A DNA stretch of 64,000 bases from Bacteroidaceae bacterium. Lineage in GTDB: Bacteria > Bacteroidota > Bacteroidia > Bacteroidales > Bacteroidaceae. The notes beneath the pieces are model-generated. The model did not search any database. It was not told where the DNA came from and worked only from the letters and a program-made list of their open reading frames with translations. This document shows positions 28,594 to 36,734 of this stretch, piece by piece. How positions within the stretch are numbered: the stretch's first letter is position 1; each line of letters opens with the position of its first letter. The DNA is taken from positions 62,001 through 126,000 of the forward strand of contig JAFXXQ010000047.1 of NCBI GenBank assembly GCA_017542145.1, in the 5' to 3' direction. The translations under genes and the position numbers were made by a program.

Positions 28594-28995
28594 TCATTTC
28601 AGGTCGTCGGCCGTGAGGTTCTCGTTGACGGGGACTTCCGCTCCGTCTCCGACGATGGCAGGACGCGGCGACAGCAGCTCCAGTGTATCAGCATACACTT
28701 CACAGACAGTACGGCGAATACCGTTTTGGTCGTCGTACGTGCGGTAGCGCAGTTTCCCCTCCACGTAGATGCGATCGCCCTTATGGACGTACTTTTCCAC
28801 CGTCTCGGCAATCTTACCCCAGAAGACGATGTTGTGCCATTCCGTGCGGTCAGGCACGGTGGCTCCGCTCTGCATGGTGTAGCCGCGCTCGGTCGTAGCC
28901 AGCGTGAAACTCGCCACAGCACTACCCGTGTCAAAGTAGCGCACCTGGGGCTCGCGCCCCACATTTCCTATCAAGATGACTTTGTTGATGGACAT
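28594..28995 (-). CDS. ssb: Single-stranded DNA-binding protein
   Basis: 133 residues. OB fold with MSINKVILIGNVGREPQVRY, EWHNIVFWGKIAE and GDRIYVEGKLRYR; the C-terminal tail is acidic (NENLTADDLK) but lacks the classical DDDIPF ending, as often in short Bacteroidales Ssb paralogues. It binds ssDNA in replication and repair. It has its own promoter (29033-29064) and sits between mutY and gldE. Confidence 0.93.
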   Translation of the reverse strand: MSINKVILIGNVGREPQVRYFDTGSAVASFTLATTERGYTMQSGATVPDRTEWHNIVFWGKIAETVEKYVHKGDRIYVEGKLRYRTYDDQNGIRRTVCEVYADTLELLSPRPAIVGDGAEVPVNENLTADDLK

Positions 28996-29032
28996 AATAT
29001 CTCCGTTTTACTTCACAGACTTATTTTTGCCA

Positions 29033-29064
29033 CAAATTTACGACAATTATTCCAAAACGCCAAA
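29033..29064 (-). promoter_or_regulatory. ssb promoter (-33 and -7 boxes)
   Basis: On the minus strand TTTG (29064-29061) and TAAATTTG (29040-29033) are separated by 20 bp, the Bacteroidota spacing. Confidence 0.65.
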
Positions 29065-29582
29065 TAATTTCCGAAAAAAAGCACCTTCCGTTCCCATTTC
29101 AACTCCCCGTGAATTCACGAATGCAAAGACATCAGGATTTACGAAACCTCAATATTTATTCATAGGGATTCGCATTTTTTGAAGAAAAGAGGTGTGAAAA
29201 AAATGGAGGAAAATGCCGCGATAACGGTTATAACCGGAACGAAAAAAAAGGAGTAAAAAGGCGTTTTTGCGCTTTGAAAAGGGCATTTTTCGGCCGAAAG
29301 AAGGGCATTTGCAGACTTAGCAAGCCATTCTTTCGGACCGACCTTTTTCAACAACTTGTTGTTTTACTTTGAATCTTACCTTCAAGCAGCAGACATTTTT
29401 TTGCGCTTTCCGTTTTTCTGCGCATCCCATTCCCACTTCCTCGCTCGTCTTATACGCCCATTGGATTATCGGAATAACCCATTGGGCTGTCGGCATAGTC
29501 CACTAGGCTGTCGGCATAGTCCACTGGGCTGTCGGCATAGTCCACTGGGTCGCGAGATGTGAAAACCAGTACGGTGGGACGA
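29065..29582. other. Gap between mutY and ssb with a 21-bp tandem array
   Basis: No convincing gene. Its short open frames have no family resemblance and follow base composition. The notable content is a tandem repeat at 29457-29561. Confidence 0.6.
29457..29561. repeat. Five-unit 21-bp tandem repeat
   Basis: Units begin at 29457, 29478, 29499, 29520 and 29541. Units 2-4 share GGGCTGTCGGCATAG with one base change; unit 1 and unit 5 are decayed. Each junction carries a small palindrome of the CCCATTGGG or CCACTGGG type. Confidence 0.8.
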
Positions 29583-30623
29583 TTACTCTCTGTCGCCGAG
29601 CAGCAGGGTGACGAGGCGTGGGAGAGCGTAGTCGTCAAGGTCATCTATCCTTATTGTATTATACAAAGGGGAAGGGGGGAGCTCGCCTTGAACCTCAGCT
29701 TCATAGAGCGTGGCGTGGATGACTTGATGCGACAGCACATGACGCCGCGTGGCACAGAAGCGGAAAGCGGGGGTAAGAGAATTAATGTCCTTAAGGTTGT
29801 TAAGATCCTTAGGAACTTTAAAATCATTAAGGTTGCCTGGGGTTTCCAGCAGGGGGAGTTCGTAGAGGCCGCGCCAGATGTCGTTGGCGGTGCGGTGGTG
29901 GAGGTACATGTGGGTGGCATTGTGGACGTAGAAGTAATGGAACCAGCGCTCGGTGACCTTCGTGCGATGGCTCTTCACGGGGAGCTCGTCCACCATCCCG
30001 CGCGCCAGCGCGAGACACTTCCCCACAAGGGGACAGACGTCGCAACGAGGCGAATGGGGCACGCATTGCAGGGCGCCGAACTCCATAATGGCCTGATTGT
30101 AATGCGCCGATGCCTCACCAGGGAGCAGCTGGGTGGCCATCTGGGCGAAAAGCTTCTTGCCCGACGTAGTGTCGATGGGTTCCGTTGCGGCAAAGAGGCG
30201 TGAGAGGACGCGATAGACATTGCCGTCGACTACAGCCAACGGGATCCCGTAGGCAAACGATCCAATGGCGGCAGCAGTGTATTCGCCCACCCCGCGAAGG
30301 CGCAACAATCCCTCGTAGGTGGTGGGGAAGCCTCCCTGCGCAACAATCTGACGGGCAGCAGCATGGAGATTGCGGGCGCGACTGTAGTATCCCAATCCTT
30401 GCCAAAGGCGGAGCACACGATCCTCGTCAGCAGCCGCCAAAGCCTCCACCGTGGGGAACGTCCTAAGGAAGCGGACGTAGTAGTCGTAACCCTGTGCAAC
30501 GCGCGTCTGCTGAAGGATTATTTCGGAAATCCACACAGCGTAAGGATCACGCGTCTCGCGCCAAGGGAGCTCGCGATGATGGGTGTCGTACCAGTCAATC
30601 AATATCTCAGCAATCGCATCCAT
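29583..30623 (-). CDS. mutY: A/G-specific adenine glycosylase MutY
   Basis: 346 residues from the ATG at 30623; the longer open frame upstream is low-complexity and unlike MutY. It removes adenine opposite 8-oxoG. Catalytic Glu34 (WISEIILQQT) and Asp133 (VVDGNVYRV) are present, the helix-hairpin-helix is LRGVGEYTA, and the [4Fe-4S] cysteines are 187, 194, 197 and 203. The C-terminal NUDIX-like 8-oxoG-sensing domain follows. Oddity: residues about 263-283 (NLNDFKVPKDLNNLKDINSL) are a repeat-like insert encoded by TTAAGG/ATTAAGG words. Confidence 0.95.
   Translation of the reverse strand: MDAIAEILIDWYDTHHRELPWRETRDPYAVWISEIILQQTRVAQGYDYYVRFLRTFPTVEALAAADEDRVLRLWQGLGYYSRARNLHAAARQIVAQGGFPTTYEGLLRLRGVGEYTAAAIGSFAYGIPLAVVDGNVYRVLSRLFAATEPIDTTSGKKLFAQMATQLLPGEASAHYNQAIMEFGALQCVPHSPRCDVCPLVGKCLALARGMVDELPVKSHRTKVTERWFHYFYVHNATHMYLHHRTANDIWRGLYELPLLETPGNLNDFKVPKDLNNLKDINSLTPAFRFCATRRHVLSHQVIHATLYEAEVQGELPPSPLYNTIRIDDLDDYALPRLVTLLLGDRE
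29775..29835 (-). repeat. TTAAGG-type repeat inside mutY
   Basis: Plus-strand words CCTTAAGGTTGTTAAG and CATTAAGGTTG recur across about 60 bp and encode an N/L/K/D-rich stretch in the linker before the C-terminal domain of MutY. Confidence 0.55.
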
Positions 30624-30662
30624 TTTTACACATAAAAAAGCTTTTTGCGCCTTAATCGGGGG

Positions 30663-30670
30663 CAAAAATA
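30663..30670 (-). promoter_or_regulatory. -7 box of the mutY promoter
   Basis: Reads TATTTTTG on the minus strand, about 40 bp before the mutY ATG. Confidence 0.5.
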
Positions 30671-30723
30671 GCCCATAATCACCAAGAAATAAAAAAAAAT
30701 GATAAAAAAAAGTGGTTTTTTTT

Positions 30724-30752
30724 TTTGATGAAAGGGAAAAGGTGTATATTTG
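30724..30752 (+). promoter_or_regulatory. Promoter of the HU gene
   Basis: TTTG (30724-30727) and TATATTTG (30745-30752) are 17 bp apart, followed by a 50-nt A-rich leader. Confidence 0.65.
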
Positions 30753-30805
30753 CACTCCGAAAAAAGCATTTACCATCGTATAACCAAATAAATTAACCCA
30801 AAAAA

Positions 30806-31081
30806 ATGACAAAACAAGAAGTTGTAAGCGAAATCGCGATGAAGACCGGAGTTGACAAGCAGGATGCCCTGAAGTGTGTAGAAGCCTTTATGGAAGTAGT
30901 GAAAGGTTCACTCGTTAGCGGAGAGAATGTTTACCTGCGTGGTTTTGGTAGCTTTATCCTGAAGAAGAGAGCTCAGAAGACCGCCCGCAACATCTCTAAG
31001 AACACCACTCTGGTTGTCCCCGAGCATAACATCCCCGCCTTCAAGCCCGCTAAGGTTTTCATGCAGGGTGTTAAGGAATAA
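30806..31081 (+). CDS. HU-family DNA-binding protein
   Basis: 91 residues. A histone-like nucleoid protein: N-terminal helices (MTKQEVVSEIAMKTGVDK) for dimerisation, then the beta arm with GENVYLRGFGSFILKKR and a basic ARNISKNT region, and C-terminal IPAFKPAKVF. It bends and compacts DNA as a dimer. First gene of a conserved Bacteroidota block with the 29-residue basic protein and RNase G. Confidence 0.95.
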   Translation: MTKQEVVSEIAMKTGVDKQDALKCVEAFMEVVKGSLVSGENVYLRGFGSFILKKRAQKTARNISKNTTLVVPEHNIPAFKPAKVFMQGVKE

Positions 31082-31108
31082 TATTAAACCGTAAACATTT
31101 CATTACTT

Positions 31109-31198
31109 ATGCCAAGCGGAAAAAAGAAAAAAAGACATAAAATGTCAACGCATAAGCGCAAAAAACGCTTACGCAAGAATCGTCATAAGAGCAAGTAA
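31109..31198 (+). CDS. 29-residue basic protein, AURKAIP1/COX24-domain type
   Basis: A very small gene: ATG at 31109, TAA at 31196-31198, 29 residues, of which about 20 are K, R or H. The sequence MPSGKKKKRHKM-STHKRKKRLRKNRHKSK matches the tiny proteins of Bacteroidota annotated as AURKAIP1/COX24-domain, always near HU and rng. Its composition and the COX24 (mitochondrial small-subunit) relationship suggest a ribosomal protein; that is inference. It sits 27 bp after HU and is followed by a strong terminator. Confidence 0.85.
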   Translation: MPSGKKKKRHKMSTHKRKKRLRKNRHKSK

Positions 31199-31216
31199 GC
31201 TCTTGTGAATAACAGA

Positions 31217-31273
31217 ACAAAGAACAAACTTCGGGGATAAATGCTCTTCAGGGGTTTGTTCTTTGTCTTTTTT
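31217..31273 (+). terminator. Intrinsic terminator between the 29-residue gene and rng
   Basis: A perfect 13-bp stem, ACAAAGAACAAAC with GTTTGTTCTTTGT, encloses a 24-nt loop and runs into a six-T tract. It lies 21 bp before the rng GTG, so rng expression needs read-through or regulation at this point. Confidence 0.8.
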
Positions 31274-31293
31274 GTAATAAACCATATACCCCC

Positions 31294-32880
31294 GTGACAA
31301 GCGAATTATATTTAGACGTACAACCCAAGGAGATACACATCGCCCTGACCGAGGATAAACAGCTGGTGGAGTACCAGCGCGAGGGTCGTGAGGCTTCATG
31401 CACCGTGGGCAACATGTACCTGGGGCGCGTGAAAAAAATCATGCCTGCCCTCAACGCCTGCTTTGTCGACGTCGGCACCGAAAAAGAGGCCTTCCTCCAT
31501 TACTACGACCTGGGGCTCCGCTTCAACTCTTACGAGAAGTACTTCAAGCAGATCACCAGCGACAAGAAGAAAATGCCTTCCTACGCCAAGGCACCCATAC
31601 TGCCCGAGCTACCCAAGGAGGGGAGCATCAGCGATTACATCACACAGGGACAGGAAATCCTCGTCCAGGTGACCAAGGAGCCCATTAACACCAAAGGGCC
31701 GCGCATCACATGCGACGTCTCCTTTGCTGGGCGATTCCTTGTTCTCGAGCCCTTCTCCGACCGCGTGTCAGTCTCTTCGAAAATCAAGTCAAACGAAGAA
31801 CGTGCACGCCTCAAGCAACTGCTGCAGAGCATCAAGCCCAAGAACTTCGGCGTCATTGTCCGTACCGCCTGCGAAGGCAAACGCGTGGCTGAACTCGATG
31901 CAGAACTTAACGTGCTCGTCAACCGCTGGCATGACGTCGTCAGCAAAATACAGGCAGGCGACAAAGCTCCTCAACTCGTCTTTGAGGAGACAAGCCGCGC
32001 CGTAGCTATGCTGCGCGACCTCTTCAACCCCTCCTATGAGTCGGTTTATGTCAACGACAAAGACGTTTTCTACCAAATACGTGACTACGTGTCGCTCATC
32101 GCCCCCGAGCGCGAAGAGGTCGTCAAGCACTATACGGGCAACCTGCCCATCTTCGACAATTTCGGCATCACCAAGCAGATTAAGTCGTCCTTCGGCCGCA
32201 TAGTGCCTTACAAGGGTGGCGCCTATCTCGTCATCGACCATACCGAGGCGCTGCATGCCGTGGATGTGAACAGCGGACACCGCTCACACGGACGCTCTGA
32301 CCAGGAGGTCAACGCCATCGAGGTCAACCTGGGAGCCGCCGACGAATTGGCACGCCAGCTCCGCCTGCGTGATATGGGCGGCATCATCATTGTTGACTTC
32401 ATCGACATGGACACGGCCGAGAACCGCCAGAAGCTCTACGAACGCATGTGCGAGAACATGAAGCGCGACCGCGCCAAGCACAACATCCTACCCCTGAGCA
32501 AGTTCGGCCTTATGCAGATTACTCGCCAGCGCGTACGTCCGGCTATGGATGTGCAGGTCGAAGAGACCTGCCCCACATGCTTCGGAACAGGCGTCATCAA
32601 GTCGTCCATCCTCTTCACTGACACGCTTGAAAGCAAAATCGACTATCTCTCGCGCAAACTGAAGGTCAAGCGTTTCGACCTTCACATCCATCCCTACGTG
32701 GCTGCCTACGTTAATCAGGGTCTTCCATCACTCGCCATCCGTTGGAGAATGAAGTACGGTTTCTCTTTCCGCATCGTCCCTAACCAGTCGCTGGGTTTGC
32801 TACAATACACCTTCTACGACAGTCGTCACAACGAAATCGACATGAAGGAAGAGCAGGAGATGATGGAGAAAAAAGAGTAA
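31294..32880 (+). CDS. rng: Ribonuclease E/G family protein
   Basis: 528 residues from GTG at 31294; SELYLDVQPKEIHIALTEDK is the standard Bacteroidota start. An S1 RNA-binding domain (about 35-130, GNMYLGRVKKIMPALNACFVD) precedes the RNase E/G catalytic core with HTEALHAVDVNSG and GGIIIVDFIDMD, whose Asp residues bind Mg. A zinc-link-like CPTCFGTG follows. It processes rRNA and decays mRNA by endonucleolytic cuts. It has no E. coli RNase E-type scaffold tail. Downstream lies a bidirectional stem-loop facing mltG. Confidence 0.94.
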   Translation: MTSELYLDVQPKEIHIALTEDKQLVEYQREGREASCTVGNMYLGRVKKIMPALNACFVDVGTEKEAFLHYYDLGLRFNSYEKYFKQITSDKKKMPSYAKAPILPELPKEGSISDYITQGQEILVQVTKEPINTKGPRITCDVSFAGRFLVLEPFSDRVSVSSKIKSNEERARLKQLLQSIKPKNFGVIVRTACEGKRVAELDAELNVLVNRWHDVVSKIQAGDKAPQLVFEETSRAVAMLRDLFNPSYESVYVNDKDVFYQIRDYVSLIAPEREEVVKHYTGNLPIFDNFGITKQIKSSFGRIVPYKGGAYLVIDHTEALHAVDVNSGHRSHGRSDQEVNAIEVNLGAADELARQLRLRDMGGIIIVDFIDMDTAENRQKLYERMCENMKRDRAKHNILPLSKFGLMQITRQRVRPAMDVQVEETCPTCFGTGVIKSSILFTDTLESKIDYLSRKLKVKRFDLHIHPYVAAYVNQGLPSLAIRWRMKYGFSFRIVPNQSLGLLQYTFYDSRHNEIDMKEEQEMMEKKE

Positions 32881-32907
32881 CATCAAGTACAAAATCAAAA
32901 AGTTAGT

Positions 32908-32940
32908 GCAAGGTGATTCCCCAGGCGGGAGTCCCCTTGC
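32908..32940. terminator. Stem-loop between convergent rng and mltG
   Basis: GCAAGG/CCTTGC continues into GATTCCC/GGGAGTC with a 5-nt loop, giving a long GC-rich hairpin in a 63-bp convergent gap. It may serve both transcripts. Confidence 0.6.
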
Positions 32941-32943
32941 GTC

Positions 32944-33930
32944 TTATTTAATCCCCCGCGCATTCAATGCCGCCTGATAGCGGCGCGCATTGGCGTTATG
33001 CTCGGTGAGGGTAGTGGCAAAGTTGTGATAGCCACTGAAATCCTCGCGTGCGCACATATAGATATAATTATGTTGGGCGGGATTGAGCACCGCCTCTAAT
33101 GCCTGCACCGTAGGGATGCGTATTGGCGTGGGAGGAAGACCGGTATGGAGATAGGTGTTATAGGGCGACTCCGTTTTCAGATGCTCGAAGAGGATGCGGC
33201 GGAGCGTAGGATTGCCCACGGCGTACTTCACTGTAGGGTCAGCTTGAAGCAACATTCCCTTGCGGAGACGATTCAGATAAAGCCCTGCCACAAGGGGTTT
33301 CTCATCTACCTGAGCCGTCTCTTCATCTACGATGGAGGCAAGCGTAGCTACTTCGTCAGGCGTAAGGCCGACAGTTTGAGCCTTTTTCCTACGCTCGTCG
33401 TTCCAGTAGCAAGCACACTCCTTTTCCATCCGCTGTAGAAACTCGTCGGGCGAGAGTGTCCACCACACCTCATACGTATTGGGGATGATGTGCGCCATCT
33501 GCTCGGGACGTGTGAACACGGCGGCAAACTGTGCCGAGTCGGCCATAAGACGCTGACCCAATACCCCAGCCAGAGAGCCGAAGTTTCTTGCTGACGGCAC
33601 CACGATGCGCACTGGCGTCTGATTGCCAGAGAGCAATCGATTCCAGATATCTCGCATCGAATCGCCCGGCCGCACGGAATAATTACCTGCCCGAAAGACC
33701 GCCGAGCGACGGGTGAGCCAACAAAACCCTCGCACATCACACTGTGCGGCCTCCCGGACTTTCTCTACCACCGCCTCTGCCCCTTCGTCGGGACGAATCT
33801 GCAGTGTGCGTTCCTCGTCCAACTTCACCAACGGACTCATCACGTAGTACCAACCTGCGGCACCCACAGCGCCTGTCACAACTACTGCCACTACGGCAGC
33901 AATGAGAATTATTTTACACGTCTTCTTCAT
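32944..33930 (-). CDS. mltG: Endolytic murein transglycosylase MltG
   Basis: 328 residues from the ATG at 33930; the longer frame to 34029 lies upstream of the promoter box (33939-33946) and is rejected. Single N-terminal membrane anchor (about 6-30). The YceG/LytM-type catalytic region shows LASIVDEETAQVDEK with the catalytic Glu, then LYLNRLRKGMLLQADPTVKY and NTYLHTGLPPTPI. MltG cuts nascent peptidoglycan strands and releases them from synthases, setting glycan length. Monocistronic, convergent with rng. Confidence 0.93.
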   Translation of the reverse strand: MKKTCKIILIAAVVAVVVTGAVGAAGWYYVMSPLVKLDEERTLQIRPDEGAEAVVEKVREAAQCDVRGFCWLTRRSAVFRAGNYSVRPGDSMRDIWNRLLSGNQTPVRIVVPSARNFGSLAGVLGQRLMADSAQFAAVFTRPEQMAHIIPNTYEVWWTLSPDEFLQRMEKECACYWNDERRKKAQTVGLTPDEVATLASIVDEETAQVDEKPLVAGLYLNRLRKGMLLQADPTVKYAVGNPTLRRILFEHLKTESPYNTYLHTGLPPTPIRIPTVQALEAVLNPAQHNYIYMCAREDFSGYHNFATTLTEHNANARRYQAALNARGIK

Positions 33931-33938
33931 ATCTGCCG

Positions 33939-33946
33939 CAAAAGTA
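33939..33946 (-). promoter_or_regulatory. -7 box of the mltG promoter
   Basis: Reads TACTTTTG on the minus strand, 8 bp upstream of the ATG; it decides the mltG start. Confidence 0.55.
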
Positions 33947-34067
33947 ATACTAATTGAAGAATTTGGAATGAGGAATGAAGTTTTTTTTGCATTATCGGGC
34001 AGAAAGTACTTCCAACAATGGAGCTGCACCCCGTTTCAGATACCCATGCTCGAAAAACGAAAATAAA

Positions 34068-34099
34068 TTTGGTAATTCTCGCGTTTACTTGTATCTTTG
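34068..34099 (+). promoter_or_regulatory. Promoter of the GH51 gene
   Basis: TTTG (34068-34071), 20 bp, TATCTTTG (34092-34099); ATG follows 31 bp later. Confidence 0.7.
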
Positions 34100-34130
34100 T
34101 CCCCACAATTACCTTAAAAAATAGAAGACA

Positions 34131-35729
34131 ATGAAACAGACCCTCACCGTCATGTCAGTCCTTGCACTGATAAACCTCGCTGCATTTGCCCAGCGCGAAG
34201 CCACATTGACCATCCACCCCTCGAAGGGTGAGTACACCATCAACCGTAACATCTACGGCCAGTTCGCAGAACACCTCGGCACCTGCATCTACGGCGGCCT
34301 CTGGGTCGGCGAGGGCTCCACAATCCCCAACACCCGCGGCTACCGCAACGATGTGGTCAATGCCCTGAAGGAACTCCATATCCCCGTATTGCGCTGGCCA
34401 GGAGGTTGTTTTGCTGACGACTATCATTGGGAAGACGGCATTGGCCCCCGCTCACAGCGCCCCAAGAAAGTCAACTCAACTTGGGGAGGAACGGTGGAAG
34501 ACAATTCGTTCGGCACCCATGAGTTCCTCAACCTCTGCGAAATACTTGAGTGTGAACCTTACGTTTCAATGAACATTGGCAGCGGAACCGTGCGTGAGAC
34601 GGCTGACTGGGTGGAATACATGACCGCCGACAACGGACCTCAGGCAGAACGTCGCGCACGCAACGGACGTCAGGATCCCTGGAAGGTCAAATTCATCGGT
34701 ATCGGCAACGAAGCATGGGGTTGTGGAGGCAATATGACGCCCGAATACTATGGCGATGAGTACAAGCGCTACGCCACTTACTGCCACGATTTTAGCGGCA
34801 ACCATCTCTTCAAGATCGCTAGCGGCGCCAGCGACTACGACTACCAATGGACAGAGACGCTGATGAAGAACGTGGGCAACCGCGCCAACGGCCTCTCGCT
34901 TCATTACTACACCGTGCTCGGCTGGAACGGCAGCAAGGGTAAGGCCACTCGCTTCACCAATGATGACTACTACTGGGCACTCGGCAAATGTCTGGGGATT
35001 GAGCCTGTCATCCAGAGGCATATCGGCATCATGGATCGCTACGACCCGAAGAAGCGCATCGGTCTCATGGTCGACGAATGGGGTACTTGGTGGGACGAAG
35101 AAGAGGGTACCATCCCTGGCCACCTCTTCCAGCAGAACACCATGCGCGATGCCTTCGTGGCCGCCCTCTCACTCAACGTTTTTCACAAATACACCGACCG
35201 TATCCAGATGACCAACATTGCTCAGATTGCCAATGTGCTCCAATCGATGATTCTGACAAAGGACGACAAGATGGTCCTCACCCCCACCTACTATGTCTTC
35301 AAGATGTACGTCCCCCATCAGGATGCCACCTTCCTGCCCTTCGACCTCAACTGCGACCAGATGGACGTGCGAAACGAACGTTTCAACCCCGGACGTAACA
35401 ACGGCGATGAGGAACCCTATCGCCACCTGCCGATGCTCTCGGCCACCGCATCACGCAGCGCCGACGGGCTTATCCACATCTCGCTGGCTAACGTTGACCT
35501 CAAGCAAAAACAAACCGTCACCATCTCGCTAGACGACGTGAAGGCAACCTCTGTCACAGGCACCATTCTCACCTCGACGAACATCGCCGATCACAACACT
35601 TTCACCAATCCTTCAGTCGTACGAGATGCCCCCTTCACTGGTGCCAAGATTGACAAGAAAGACAAATCACTTATCACCGTCACCCTCCCCGCCAAGTCCA
35701 TTGTAACACTGGAAGTGAACGCAAAATGA
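34131..35729 (+). CDS. Alpha-L-arabinofuranosidase, GH51
   Basis: 532 residues, signal peptide about 1-20 (ending AFAQ). The GH51 TIM barrel shows NIYGQFAEHLG, VLRWPGGCFADDYHW, the acid/base Glu194 in GIGNEAWG and the nucleophile Glu316 in MVDEWGTWW; the C-terminal beta domain follows from about 430. It releases arabinofuranose from arabinoxylan or arabinan in the periplasm. Its stop overlaps the start of a DMT-family permease by 4 bp, so a sugar or related product may be that permease's substrate. Confidence 0.94.
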   Translation: MKQTLTVMSVLALINLAAFAQREATLTIHPSKGEYTINRNIYGQFAEHLGTCIYGGLWVGEGSTIPNTRGYRNDVVNALKELHIPVLRWPGGCFADDYHWEDGIGPRSQRPKKVNSTWGGTVEDNSFGTHEFLNLCEILECEPYVSMNIGSGTVRETADWVEYMTADNGPQAERRARNGRQDPWKVKFIGIGNEAWGCGGNMTPEYYGDEYKRYATYCHDFSGNHLFKIASGASDYDYQWTETLMKNVGNRANGLSLHYYTVLGWNGSKGKATRFTNDDYYWALGKCLGIEPVIQRHIGIMDRYDPKKRIGLMVDEWGTWWDEEEGTIPGHLFQQNTMRDAFVAALSLNVFHKYTDRIQMTNIAQIANVLQSMILTKDDKMVLTPTYYVFKMYVPHQDATFLPFDLNCDQMDVRNERFNPGRNNGDEEPYRHLPMLSATASRSADGLIHISLANVDLKQKQTVTISLDDVKATSVTGTILTSTNIADHNTFTNPSVVRDAPFTGAKIDKKDKSLITVTLPAKSIVTLEVNAK

Positions 35730-36631
35730 TCTACCTCCTAATTGCTGCCGTTTGCGGCACGCTGTTCTCCATCGTCTTCAAAGTATGCCAACGACGGGGA
35801 ATTGACACTATGCAAGCCATCTTGTTCAACTACGTCACAGGCATACTTGTAGCATGGATTCCACTGTTTGTTAAGCAGCTGACAGGTGGTCCTGCCGTTG
35901 TCAACCCATTCGCCCAAAGCTGGATCTGGCTAGCACTCCTGCAAGGCTTCTTCTTCATGAGTGGCTTCATCGTCATGGCACTCAGCACACGCCATTGTGG
36001 CGTTGCCCTCACGACTGTGGCTGCCCGCGCAAGCCTCATCGTCCCTGTCATCCTCAGCTGGATCATCCTTGCAGGCCCTGCCCCCCAGTGGATACCCGTC
36101 ACACTGGTCATTGCAGCCCTCGTCATCATCGCTTTCGGGAAACGCGCAGAGAACACCTCGGGAAAGACCTCTGAGTGGAGAGCTTACGTGCTGTTCTTCT
36201 TCGTATTCCTCTTTTATGGCATCGCCGACTTCTCACTGAAGCTTGTCCAAAACACCGTTTCACTCCAGAGTGGTGATGACAGCGCACTCGTCAGCCGACA
36301 ACTCACAGCCCTCACCGGCACCATCTTCCTTATGGCTGCCTTGCTGAGCTTGTTCGTCGTCCTCCTCCGTCCTAAGAGCCAAAGAACCCATTGGAGCTGG
36401 CGTTCGGCAGCTGCTGGTGCCCTCCTCGGCTTGGCCAATCTCGCCTGCACCACCTGCATCCTGCGCAGCCTCACCATCCTGCCCGCAGCCACCTTCTTCC
36501 CCCTCTACAACATCAGCATCGTTATTATAGGCACATTAGCTGGCATCTTGTTATTTAAGGAGAAGATTCGTCCCGTCCAATACTTCGGACTTCTTCTTGC
36601 CATTGTGGCGATTATCCTTTTCTTCCGTTGA
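35726..36631 (+). CDS. DMT-superfamily (EamA-like) permease
   Basis: 301 residues with about ten transmembrane helices in two EamA-like halves. The first starts with LLIAAVCGTLFSIVFKVCQRRG. The second includes AAGALLGLANLACTTCILRS, FFPLYNISIVIIGTLAG and the family-typical C-terminal FKEKIRPVQYFGLLLAIVAI. Members export or import small metabolites. It is translationally coupled to GH51 (ATGA overlap), which suggests arabinose or a pentose-related metabolite, but nothing in the sequence proves it. Confidence 0.85.
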   Translation: MIYLLIAAVCGTLFSIVFKVCQRRGIDTMQAILFNYVTGILVAWIPLFVKQLTGGPAVVNPFAQSWIWLALLQGFFFMSGFIVMALSTRHCGVALTTVAARASLIVPVILSWIILAGPAPQWIPVTLVIAALVIIAFGKRAENTSGKTSEWRAYVLFFFVFLFYGIADFSLKLVQNTVSLQSGDDSALVSRQLTALTGTIFLMAALLSLFVVLLRPKSQRTHWSWRSAAAGALLGLANLACTTCILRSLTILPAATFFPLYNISIVIIGTLAGILLFKEKIRPVQYFGLLLAIVAIILFFR

Positions 36632-36652
36632 ACGTTAAAATGAAACTCCCCC

Positions 36653-36683
36653 TTTGTTGTTATTGAAAAAAAGTCTATCTTTG
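36653..36683 (+). promoter_or_regulatory. Promoter of the three-gene secreted module
   Basis: TTTG (36653-36656), 19 bp, TATCTTTG (36676-36683), 51 bp before the ATG at 36735. Confidence 0.7.
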
Positions 36684-36734
36684 CACCCAAAAATAGAATA
36701 CCATTCATTAATCGCAACCGTAAAAGAGACGTAT

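Noticed and set aside
29356..29644. Frames on both strands with heptapeptide repeats (HSPLGCR / DSPVDYA)
   Set aside because: Both strands stay open because the period is 21 bp, which argues against either being a gene.
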